In this document: positions 1-6,520 of the stretch, piece after piece
How the letters are laid out: the number at the start of each line of letters is the position of its first letter
How positions within the stretch are numbered: position 1 is the stretch's first letter
NCBI GenBank assembly: GCA_028288775.1
Contig: JAQGHP010000518.1
Location: 1 to 14,759 of the forward strand
Origin: Phycisphaerales bacterium
GTDB lineage: Bacteria; Planctomycetota; Phycisphaerae; Tepidisphaerales; Tepidisphaeraceae
Length of the DNA: 14,759 bases
Direction: 5' to 3'
Position numbers and translations under genes: made by a program
Notes under the pieces: model-generated
What the model was told of the DNA's origin: nothing
Database searches by the model: none
Seen by the model: the letters and a program-made list of their open reading frames with translations, nothing else

Positions 1-223
1 GGTCCGCCGTTTTGCGATCGATGTGGGTTTGCTGGGCTGAGAGGGGGTGGCGGGTGGGACAGAATGGCGCACCACAATGCTCCAAATGTACACACACCCC
101 CCGGGGTGGTGCATGCGGGTTTGCGGGAGAGTAAATGTTGAAACTCCCTGTCGATTTGTGTTAGGGTGGTTCGCCGGGGTCAATTCCAGAGGATCAGCCC
201 TGGAGATCGGTCGGCATTGCCCA
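1..223. other. Left-edge region without a recognised gene
   Basis: No open frame here has a recognisable product. The short frames on both strands look like shadows or run out of the hrpB region. The segment is less strictly codon-structured than its neighbours and holds short G runs and a CA-rich stretch near 90-110. It lies just past the hrpB stop codon. I could not find a convincing terminator hairpin. Confidence 0.5.
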
Positions 224-2143
224 TCACCGGCGGCGGGTTCCCTTGGCTTCGGGTTTGGCGGTCAGGGGATCTTCGGGCCAGGAGTGTTTGGGGTAGCGGA
301 TGCGGAGGTCTTTGCGGACCTGGAAATAGATCGACGTCCAGAAGCTTCGCAGGTCGCCGGTGATCTGTACGGGGCGGAAGTTGGGGCCCAGCAGGTGCAG
401 CAGCACCGGCACGCGGCCGTTGGCGACGCGCGGGGTGTCGGTCCAGCCGAAAAGCTCCTGAAGGCGTACCGCAAGGATGGGGGGCTGGCCGGGCGCGTAC
501 TGAACGCGGATGTGGCTGCCGCTGGGGACTTCGATTTCTTGCGGTGCGTTTTCCTCCAGCATGCGGTCGAGGGGGTAGTGCAGTGTGCCTTGTAATAGTT
601 GTAGAAGCGGGACGCCTTTCAGATCGTCGATGCTTTTTTTGCCGTGGAGGGCGGAGGCGAGTAGTTCGCCAAGCGTTTCGGGGGAGGGGTCGGGCCAGGG
701 GTGTTCGGGCATGGCCTGGCGGAGCAGCGCCAGCCGGGCGAGCCAGTTCGCCGCGGCCTCGTCGGCAGCGAAGATTTCCGCCGCCCGCGGGCGCAGGGCC
801 TCGGCCAACACGCGCTGCGCCTGCTCGGGATCGACCGGCGCGTTGCGGTCTTCGCGGAGCAGCAGGTCGCGGTAGTAGACGGCGTTGACGCCCACCACGC
901 GCTGGCGCTGGGAGTCGAAGACGACCGAGCGCTCCCGCCGGATGGATTCGGGGAACAATTCCTCCAGCCATTGCACGTCGATCGCGCTGGCGACGCGGAC
1001 GAGCGCTTCGCGGGTGATGCGGCGCTCGTCCTGCCTGGCGTCGAGGGCGAGAAAGAATTCGGCCTGCTTGACCGCCGACTCCCGCGCCAGGCGCACGCCC
1101 CCGCCGCCCACCATCACCGCGGCGTCCGGGTCCGCGCCCCGCCGTCGGGCGACCCGGTCCGGGTACGCCAGCAGCGGCAGCTTGAGCAGCGCGTCTTCAT
1201 CGGGAACGTCCGCCGGTGACCTTCGCGCCGGCGGCCGCGCGCCGGTCGGCAGCAGGCGGGAACCCAGGCGCTCGAGTTCATCCCGCGCGCGGGCAACCTG
1301 CCGGGCCGCGCCGGTGTCAACGCCCAGCGACCGCGCGCCGGGGCCGAAGCGGTCCTGTTCCGCGCGGGCCAGGAGATCGAGTCGGATCAGAACGTCCGAA
1401 GACGCCTGCACCGCCGGGCGGAACATCGCGGAGGGGTCATAGGCACTCGCGCGGACGATGTCCTTTTCCGAAAGCAGAGCGGCGACGGCCGCGCCCTCGG
1501 GAAGTAGTCCCTGCCCCGCCGCGGCAATGAGCAGCCGCCCGAGGCGCGGATGCACGGGCAGCGAAAGCAGCCGCGTGCCGATCGGCGTGATCCGCCCGTC
1601 GGCCTCTGACGTGAGCGCGCCGAGCATGGCCAGCAGGCGCTCGGCCGCGGCGAGCGTTTGTTCCGGGGGCGGGTCGTACCAGCCGAAGGCGCGCGGGTTG
1701 GTCTTTCCCCACGCGTGCAGCGCGAGCACGGTCCCGCACAGGTCTACGCGCTGGATCTCGGGCGTTTCGAAATCGGGCATGGCGCGGTCTTCCTGCTGCG
1801 ACCACAGCCGCACGCAGCGCCCGGGCGCGGTGCGCCCGGCCCGACCGGCGCGCTGCGTCGCCGAGGCCTTGCTGATGCGCATGAGCTCCAGGCGGTCGAG
1901 CCCGCGCTGCGGGTCGTACCCGGCGACGCGGGCCAGGCCGCTGTCGATCACCGTGCGGACGCCTTCGATGGTGAGCGAGGTCTCGGCGATGTTGGTGGAG
2001 AGGATCACCTTGCGCTTTAAAGCGGGGCGCAGCGCGGCGATCTGCTCGTCGCCGGTGAGGCTGCCGTGGAGCGGGACGAGCAGGAGGTCTTCGCGATGTG
2101 CGAGAGTTTCGAGCCGCTGCGCGGTCCGGCGGATTTCCTCCAC
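224..2143 (-). CDS. hrpB: ATP-dependent helicase HrpB, C-terminal part (second frame)
   Basis: This is the rest of HrpB: the second RecA-like domain, the winged-helix/HA2-like region and the HrpB-specific C-terminal domain. Numbered from the GTG at 2143, STNIAETSLTI lies at about 49-59 and the motif VI signature QRAGRAGR at 97-104. The last 130 or so residues hold the family-typical blocks LAVRLQELFGW, GRVPVLLHLLGP and RYPKHSWPEDP. The frame is open upstream to a stop at 2339-2341, and the residues just before the GTG (GDILVFLPG) are also HrpB sequence. The GTG is therefore probably not a natural start, and the fragment belongs to the gene beginning at 2949. Joined at the repeat, the protein would be about 900 residues, somewhat longer than the usual 800-850. 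The excess is the low-complexity linker between the two helicase domains. The break may be a real mutation, a slippage allele, or a sequencing or assembly error. Confidence 0.85.
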   Translation of the reverse strand: MEEIRRTAQRLETLAHREDLLLVPLHGSLTGDEQIAALRPALKRKVILSTNIAETSLTIEGVRTVIDSGLARVAGYDPQRGLDRLELMRISKASATQRAGRAGRTAPGRCVRLWSQQEDRAMPDFETPEIQRVDLCGTVLALHAWGKTNPRAFGWYDPPPEQTLAAAERLLAMLGALTSEADGRITPIGTRLLSLPVHPRLGRLLIAAAGQGLLPEGAAVAALLSEKDIVRASAYDPSAMFRPAVQASSDVLIRLDLLARAEQDRFGPGARSLGVDTGAARQVARARDELERLGSRLLPTGARPPARRSPADVPDEDALLKLPLLAYPDRVARRRGADPDAAVMVGGGGVRLARESAVKQAEFFLALDARQDERRITREALVRVASAIDVQWLEELFPESIRRERSVVFDSQRQRVVGVNAVYYRDLLLREDRNAPVDPEQAQRVLAEALRPRAAEIFAADEAAANWLARLALLRQAMPEHPWPDPSPETLGELLASALHGKKSIDDLKGVPLLQLLQGTLHYPLDRMLEENAPQEIEVPSGSHIRVQYAPGQPPILAVRLQELFGWTDTPRVANGRVPVLLHLLGPNFRPVQITGDLRSFWTSIYFQVRKDLRIRYPKHSWPEDPLTAKPEAKGTRRR

Positions 2144-2949
2144 GCCGGGGAGGAAGACGAGGATGTCGCCGGGGTCGTGGGGGGAAGAGGAGGACGCGGG
2201 GACGCGGGGACGCGGCGACGCGGGGAGGGGGGTCGGGAAGCCGACGGGGGCGCGGGGATCGGGAACGAGCGGGAGGAGTCGTCGGGCGCGTCGTGGCTTG
2301 AGGCGGTGAGAAGGTCGGTGAGCGCGTCGGCGACGCGATCAGGGATGTCCTGGGCGCGGCCGGCCGGGGCGGCGTTGGCGTAGGTGATTTCGATGGGGAA
2401 CGTGCGGCCTTCGGTGCGGATGATCGGGCAATCGCCCAGGAATTTGGCGACCGGCTCGGCCTCCAGCGTCGCGGACATCACAATGAGGATCAGGTCGTCG
2501 CGGACCGTCTGGCGGATTTCGCGCAGCATTGCGATCGACATGTCGGTATGAAGGCTGCGCTCGTGGAACTCGTCGAGCAGCACCGCGCCGGTGCCTTCGA
2601 GGAATGGGTCTTCCAAAAGCTGGCGCGTCAGAATGCCTTCGGTGAGGACGCGCAGCCGCGTCTCGGGGCCGATCCGCTTTTCGAAGCGGATGTGGTAGCC
2701 CACCTCGCGGCCCAGCGCCCAGCCGTTCTCGTCGGCGATCCGCTGCGCGCTGGCCCGCGCCGCGACCCGCCGGGGCTGGAGCATCACGAGATTGGGATGC
2801 CCGGCGGACAGCAAGCCGGCCCGCAGAATCGCGGGCGGCACGCGCGTGGTCTTGCCCGCGCCCGGCGGGGCGACGAGCACCAGCGACCGCGCCGCGCGCA
2901 CCCGCGCGACAATCTCAGGAAGATGGGAATCGATCGGCAGCGGCGTCAT
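2017..2949 (-). CDS. hrpB: ATP-dependent helicase HrpB, N-terminal part (frame-disrupted)
   Basis: This is the first RecA-like domain of an HrpB-family DExH-box helicase, a family of cytoplasmic nucleic-acid helicases related to the DEAH group. I chose the ATG at 2949 because the protein then begins with MTPLPIDSHL, as HrpB proteins do; the upstream extension to 3063 looks non-coding. Visible motifs, numbered from this start, are Walker A GAGKTT at about 30-35, QPRRVAAR at 58-65, the Walker B variant DEFHE at 126-130 and SAT at 159-161. Similarity ends after about residue 225. The frame then reads through a Pro/Ser/Arg-rich low-complexity stretch and finishes out of register near 2017. The second helicase domain continues in another frame, listed separately. 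The octamer repeat at 2193-2224 sits where the two frames should join. The gene is divergent from the STAS gene, with a 140 bp gap. Family assignment is secure; whether a full-length protein is made is unknown. Confidence 0.85.
   Translation of the reverse strand: MTPLPIDSHLPEIVARVRAARSLVLVAPPGAGKTTRVPPAILRAGLLSAGHPNLVMLQPRRVAARASAQRIADENGWALGREVGYHIRFEKRIGPETRLRVLTEGILTRQLLEDPFLEGTGAVLLDEFHERSLHTDMSIAMLREIRQTVRDDLILIVMSATLEAEPVAKFLGDCPIIRTEGRTFPIEITYANAAPAGRAQDIPDRVADALTDLLTASSHDAPDDSSRSFPIPAPPSASRPPSPRRRVPASPRPPLPPTTPATSSSSSPAWRKSAGPRSGSKLSHIAKTSCSSRSTAASPATSRSPRCAPL
2193..2224 (-). repeat. Tandem octanucleotide repeat (4 copies) inside hrpB
   Basis: On the plus strand there are four adjacent octamers: GACGCGGG, GACGCGGG, GACGCGGC and GACGCGGG. 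They are followed by a degenerate GAGGGGGG. The repeat lies in the linker between helicase domains 1 and 2. Eight is not a multiple of three, so each copy gained or lost shifts the frame. By coordinate arithmetic, removing exactly one copy brings the upstream frame (codon high coordinates divisible by 3) into the downstream frame (remainder 1), with no stop codon between. A six-G run at 2179-2184 is a second place where an indel could occur. Confidence 0.85.
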
Positions 2950-3089
2950 AACTTCAGGGCGGGTACTGTACAGAACGTGCCGGTGTTGGTGTAATCCTCG
3001 CGCAGGGGTCGTAGCGATCGTGGGGATCGTTACCGTTCGCAGGGCGCAAGTCCGTCCGGGCAACCGCCGTTTACAGATTGGGGAAACAG
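2950..3089. promoter_or_regulatory. Divergent intergenic region between hrpB and the STAS gene
   Basis: This 140 bp gap separates two divergently transcribed genes, so it should hold the promoters of both. I could not pick out a convincing -35/-10 pair on either strand. A short direct repeat, GATCGTGGG followed by GATCGTTAC, lies near 3016-3035. There is also an 8 bp palindrome, CTGTACAG, at 2966-2973. Neither is strong enough to be called an operator. Confidence 0.3.
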
Positions 3090-3434
3090 ATGGATCCGTT
3101 CTTTTCCGTAGGGAAGCTCGGCGAGTTTACCGTCGTCGAATTCAAGACCGCATCACTGATGAACGCGATGGAGCTCGAGCGCATCGCGCAGGGCATCTAC
3201 CGCCTCGTGGACGAAGGGGGCGCCAAGCTCCTGCTGATGGATTTCACGCCGGTCGAATACCTTTCCAGCCAGGCGATCGGCATTCTCGTCGGGCTCAACA
3301 AGAGGCTTTCGCAAGTCCCCGGCAGCAAGCTCGCGCTCTGCGGGGTGCGGCCCCAGTTGATGCAACTCCTCAAAATCACGCGCCTCGACCGCATGCTGAA
3401 AGTATTCAAAACGCAGCAGGACGCGGTGAAATAG
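3090..3434 (+). CDS. STAS-domain protein (anti-sigma factor antagonist-like)
   Basis: This is a 114-residue single-domain protein, the usual length for SpoIIAA/RsbV-type STAS proteins. These bind anti-sigma factors or serine kinases, or act as small signalling switches in the cytoplasm. I chose the ATG at 3090 over the in-frame TTG at 3078; GGGGAA lies just upstream. The core signature is LLLMDFTPVEYLSSQAIGIL at about 47-66, with the strand-loop-helix pattern of the family. Aligned by eye with the FMDSSGLG motif of SpoIIAA, Gln61 falls at the position of the phosphorylated serine and Ser59 at the preceding aspartate, so classical phospho-switching is doubtful. No anti-sigma factor, PP2C phosphatase or HPK-like kinase gene is adjacent. 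The domain call is firm; the partner and pathway are unknown. Confidence 0.8.
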   Translation: MDPFFSVGKLGEFTVVEFKTASLMNAMELERIAQGIYRLVDEGGAKLLLMDFTPVEYLSSQAIGILVGLNKRLSQVPGSKLALCGVRPQLMQLLKITRLDRMLKVFKTQQDAVK

Positions 3435-3689
3435 AACTTTGCCGCGCGAGGACTGATCGCCAATGAGGCTCGGAGCCCACGGGGGCCTCTTCAGCCTTTC
3501 CTGATGGTCGCGCTGGCTGCGTGTCTCTGGCTTGGAAAGAGTGGAATGCCAGGACACCACGCGCTGCGATTGCAGTGCGTGCGCAGTTCCCCCGCAAGCT
3601 CAGGCTGGTCATAATGAATGGCCGGGCCCGCGGCGCTCCCTCGCGCGAGGGGACTGCCTGCGGCTCGCTTGCTCTACCGAGGAGCTATC
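3435..3689. other. Intergenic region between STAS and PDZ-like genes
   Basis: This 255 bp gap has no supported gene. It contains an imperfect hairpin built from GAGGC and GCCTC near 3465-3490, which could act as a weak terminator for the STAS gene but lacks a clear T run. It also contains a 14 bp perfect palindrome, CCCTCGCGCGAGGG, at about 3638-3651. Open frames through this stretch run into the PDZ-like gene but lack similarity or a good start. Confidence 0.4.
3680..3684 (+). promoter_or_regulatory. Shine-Dalgarno site of the PDZ-like gene
   Basis: AGGAG is followed by five bases and the ATG at 3690. It decides the start against the longer in-frame reading from 3618. Confidence 0.75.
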
Positions 3690-4268
3690 ATGCGCGGAGC
3701 CTTTGGTCTCGTGAGCCTGCTGGTTGTCGCCGCGATCGGGTGCTGGCTGTTTGTGACTTACAACAAGCCGGTGCTCGACGCCGGCCGCAAATCCCACGAC
3801 GAAGCGGCGCAAATCAGCGGGCGGGAAAATGACGGAACCCCCATCGGCCAGACGTTCGTCACCGACCCCGAGGACAAGGGCGGCCACCTCAACGACCTGC
3901 TGGTAAAGAGCGTCGCCCCCGGCGGCGCGATGGAGACTTACTTCGGCCTCAAGGCCGGGGACCAGGTCACCGCCATCGGCTCGATGACCGTCCGGGACTT
4001 GAATGACGACGCGGGGCTCGCCCGCGCGATGATGGAAGAGTCCTACCAGCGCCGTCAGCCGCTCGTCGTGTTGCGCAACGGGACGCAACTCACCCTGCCG
4101 GCAGACCCCAACGCGCCAGCCCCGTCGCCCTCTCCGACGCCTGCGCCCAGCGCCGCCCCGGCCCCTGTCAGCACTCCCGCGAGCACCGCGCCCCCGGCAA
4201 CGCAGCCCAAGCGGCGCGGGATTTACGATCAACTCGATCTGATCCGCCAACCGCAGCAGGATCAGTGA
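3690..4268 (+). CDS. Membrane-anchored protein with PDZ-like region
   Basis: This predicted 192-residue protein has one hydrophobic helix at about 5-23 that should anchor it in the inner membrane, leaving the rest outside the cytoplasm. Residues 68-137 resemble a PDZ domain. They include LLVKSVAPGGAM, then GLKAGDQVTAIGSMTVRDL, then a closing strand PLVVLRNGTQLTL, which fits the carboxylate-binding-loop and hydrophobic-groove pattern of bacterial PDZ modules. Residues 138-172 are a Pro/Ala/Ser/Thr-rich linker, followed by a basic tail. The start at 3690 is set by AGGAG five bases upstream; longer upstream frames have no such site. No protease domain is present, so it may be an adaptor or scaffold. 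It resembles the substrate-handling module of type II secretion protein GspC only in general layout. The specific function is not known. Confidence 0.7.
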   Translation: MRGAFGLVSLLVVAAIGCWLFVTYNKPVLDAGRKSHDEAAQISGRENDGTPIGQTFVTDPEDKGGHLNDLLVKSVAPGGAMETYFGLKAGDQVTAIGSMTVRDLNDDAGLARAMMEESYQRRQPLVVLRNGTQLTLPADPNAPAPSPSPTPAPSAAPAPVSTPASTAPPATQPKRRGIYDQLDLIRQPQQDQ

Positions 4269-4302
4269 GATTCGATTTCGGGTGAGCGCTCAGTTAACAG
4301 GA

Positions 4303-4377
4303 ACGCCCGTCCACCGCTTGCGATTTCGCGATTGTTCCTGGAGAGCAATCGCGAAACCGCAAGCGGCGGACGGGCGT
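4303..4377. terminator. Long hairpin between convergent genes, likely bidirectional terminator
   Basis: Two 32-base arms, 4303-4334 and 4346-4377, are inverted copies matching at 30 of 32 positions, around an 11-base loop. On the plus strand they are followed by GTTTTGTTG, a usable U-rich tail for the PDZ-like gene. The two mismatches (4313/4367 and 4323/4357) are A-C pairs in plus-strand RNA but G-U pairs in minus-strand RNA. The structure therefore folds completely when transcribed from the converging CvpA-like gene, although the U tract there is weak. It is far longer than needed for termination, so it could be a mobile or REP-like repeat used as a terminator. Confidence 0.8.
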
Positions 4378-4404
4378 GTTTTGTTGGGCGATGCGATTCC
4401 CGCC

Positions 4405-6471
4405 CTACTGCAATTTTGTCATCGGTAACTTGCTGAGGTCCTTGATCTGCTGCCCATCCGCGGTCAGCTCCTTGGGCGTGGTGTTCACGGGGATCAGGTA
4501 CGCGATGACGATCTGCGACGGCTTGCCCTGCGTGGGGACGGGATTTACCAAGTCGGCGGCCAGGGGGTACTCGATGCTTCCGTCGTAGCGGGCGAAGAGC
4601 TTGTCATCGGCGCCATCAGTGACGATGGCCCAGATCCCGGCGGGCGCGTGCGCCGCGCCGGCGGAATCCACCATCTTGATGTCGGGCGATTTCTTCGCCC
4701 ACGCCCAGGCGTCCGCCGGCGTGCCCGAGAGCACCTGCACCAGGATCTGCCCGTCGGGGACGTAGAGCTCGCGGGTCTTGAAGTCGCCGGTGCCCAGCTT
4801 CTCCGCGGCCATCTGCGGGTCGACCTTCAGGTGCTGGAATTTCTTCTCCTTGAGCGTCGCTTCCTCGATCGCGCCGGGGATATTAATGAGGGGTTTTTGC
4901 ACTTCGGAATTGGGCATCCCGACCGCGACGGGGAGGAGATTGGACTGCTTCAGGGCGGTGACGTCCAACAGCTTGCTTGCGCCCTGGTCGGCGGTGGGAT
5001 TCGCGGGATTAGGCTGGGGCGGGGCGACCGGCTGCACGGGGGGCGGCGGGGGCGCGGGCTGCGCCGCGGCCTGCGCCTGTTTCGGAAATTCGTCCGATTC
5101 CTTGTGTATCGCGCCGACCGCGAACCGGGACGTTAAACCGCCAAGCCCGTCCTTGTCCATCGGAGGCGGGGTCCACGCCGCGAGCGACTTGCCGCCCAGG
5201 TCCAGGCGGGCCATCCGCTTCACTTCCAGGAACGTCCCGTCCACAATCTTTTGTCCCTTGTCGCCGGCGAGAAATCCGTCCTTATCAACGGCGAAGGCCA
5301 GGTCCACGCACGCCTGCTTTTCCTTGGGGCTGACGAACAGGAAGTCGTCGGGCTTGTTCAGGTAGAGCGTCAGGCCGTCGGGCGCTTTCTCGACTGTGCC
5401 CAGGGGGAAATAATCGGCGGGAGTCTTTTCGCCGGCGATCGCGTCGAACTTGCGGGCCACCAGTCGGACCGATCCGGTGCTGAACCGCACCAGCCAATCC
5501 TCGTGGTCGGCGGCGTCCTTGCCGAACAAGACGCGCACGACGATGAGCACCTGGTCCTTGCTGTTCTCCTGGTCCTTGCCCGCGGCCGCGATAAACGTTT
5601 TCTTCGGGTCCGGCGTGTTCTTCGAGCCCGGCAGCGCGGGGACGGGTGTGCTAATCGTGTCGACAACCGCCAGCCCGGACTTGGGGAGACCGGCGCGGAT
5701 GCCATGGGGTTCCATGTCGGCCAGGCGCACCCTGCCCACGAGGTAGACGCCCTCGATGGACACGTTGGGTTCGCCGTTCCCTTTTTCCATCGTGACGTGC
5801 CCGCCCCCGGGCTGGATTCCCAGGCGCTGGCCGTAGGCTTCCGTGAGGAAATCCGGATGGACGTCGGAGAGGGGCTGATCGCCCTGCAGCGACCCGGCCT
5901 CGCTGAGTCGGCGGACGGCGGCAAGATACATGTCGTCGACCGGCGGATAGAGGATCTTCCGGCCGACCGGGTTGAAACGCCCGGCGTCGTCGGAAATGAG
6001 CACGTCGTTTAACGTGGCGTCCTGGTTCTGGCGGCCGTTGCGGGAGACGATGGCCGAGCTGTCCATCACCTCGAAGCGGCTGTACATGCCGATCGTCGGG
6101 CCGAAAGGCAATTCCTGGGCGGCGACGGCAAACACGCCCGTCGCGAAGATGCCTGCGACCAGGCCCATCAACGCCCCGCCGAGCTTGTCGGCGGCGGCGG
6201 GAAGCTGGACCGCGCCGGGGATCATCTTGTCAAATGCCACCCGCAGCACAAGGTAGATGACGACGAACAACACGACGAGTGTCATCGCGTGGGCGTAGTC
6301 CGCCATTCTCCCTTGCAGGTATTTCTCGACGATCACCTCGTGCCAGGAAAAGGCCAGCACCGCCGCCACGACCGTCAGCACCGCCGACAGCACGGAGCTG
6401 AAAAACCCTTGCAGGTAATGAAAGAACACGATTGCCGCGAGGAGGAGAATGATGACGACGGTGAATACCAT
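4405..6471 (-). CDS. CvpA-family membrane protein with large C-terminal extracytoplasmic region
   Basis: This is a 688-residue protein. Its first 120 residues resemble the CvpA (colicin V production) family, with four hydrophobic helices at about 3-19, 24-42, 62-80 and 97-118. The last carries the glycine-rich LGGALMGLVAGIF pattern. Ordinary CvpA proteins are about 160-200 residues, so more than 500 residues are extra. The extra part has no domain I recognise. It contains a Pro/Ala-rich linker at about 466-494 that separates two globular-looking segments. It has no cysteine pair or obvious catalytic motif; one Cys was noted, at 388. The ATG at 6471 has GAGG five bases upstream. It lies 49 bp downstream of the GspE-like gene and is probably co-transcribed with it. 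The CvpA assignment is fairly confident; the role of the long region is unknown. Confidence 0.75.
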   Translation of the reverse strand: MVFTVVIILLLAAIVFFHYLQGFFSSVLSAVLTVVAAVLAFSWHEVIVEKYLQGRMADYAHAMTLVVLFVVIYLVLRVAFDKMIPGAVQLPAAADKLGGALMGLVAGIFATGVFAVAAQELPFGPTIGMYSRFEVMDSSAIVSRNGRQNQDATLNDVLISDDAGRFNPVGRKILYPPVDDMYLAAVRRLSEAGSLQGDQPLSDVHPDFLTEAYGQRLGIQPGGGHVTMEKGNGEPNVSIEGVYLVGRVRLADMEPHGIRAGLPKSGLAVVDTISTPVPALPGSKNTPDPKKTFIAAAGKDQENSKDQVLIVVRVLFGKDAADHEDWLVRFSTGSVRLVARKFDAIAGEKTPADYFPLGTVEKAPDGLTLYLNKPDDFLFVSPKEKQACVDLAFAVDKDGFLAGDKGQKIVDGTFLEVKRMARLDLGGKSLAAWTPPPMDKDGLGGLTSRFAVGAIHKESDEFPKQAQAAAQPAPPPPPVQPVAPPQPNPANPTADQGASKLLDVTALKQSNLLPVAVGMPNSEVQKPLINIPGAIEEATLKEKKFQHLKVDPQMAAEKLGTGDFKTRELYVPDGQILVQVLSGTPADAWAWAKKSPDIKMVDSAGAAHAPAGIWAIVTDGADDKLFARYDGSIEYPLAADLVNPVPTQGKPSQIVIAYLIPVNTTPKELTADGQQIKDLSKLPMTKLQ

Positions 6472-6520
6472 GCGAGCCTCTGCGTAGGGGCGAACCTTCT
6501 TGCCGCCCGGTTCTGTTTGA

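Noticed and set aside
180..971. Long minus-strand open frame overlapping the end of hrpB
   Set aside because: It is the Pro/Arg-rich alternate frame of the HrpB C-terminal domain, which is strongly supported in the other frame.
2179..2184. Programmed -1 frameshift at the six-base G/C run in hrpB
   Set aside because: The run gives CCC CCC A in the gene direction but not a proper X XXY YYZ heptamer in the zero frame. No downstream stimulatory structure was evident, and HrpB is not known to use frameshifting. An indel or repeat slippage is simpler.
1458..2309. Long plus-strand open frame opposite hrpB
   Set aside because: It is antisense to a clear helicase gene, has a Ser/Arg-rich shadow composition and no recognisable motif.
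2966..2973. CTGTACAG palindrome as an SOS-type operator
   Set aside because: Eight bases of palindrome is too little, the spacing does not fit the known CTGT-N8-ACAG box, and the adjacent genes give no reason to expect it.
4376..4588. Small plus-strand gene after the long hairpin
   Set aside because: It overlaps the terminator and is antisense to the 3' end of the CvpA-like gene, with no ribosome-binding site or similarity.
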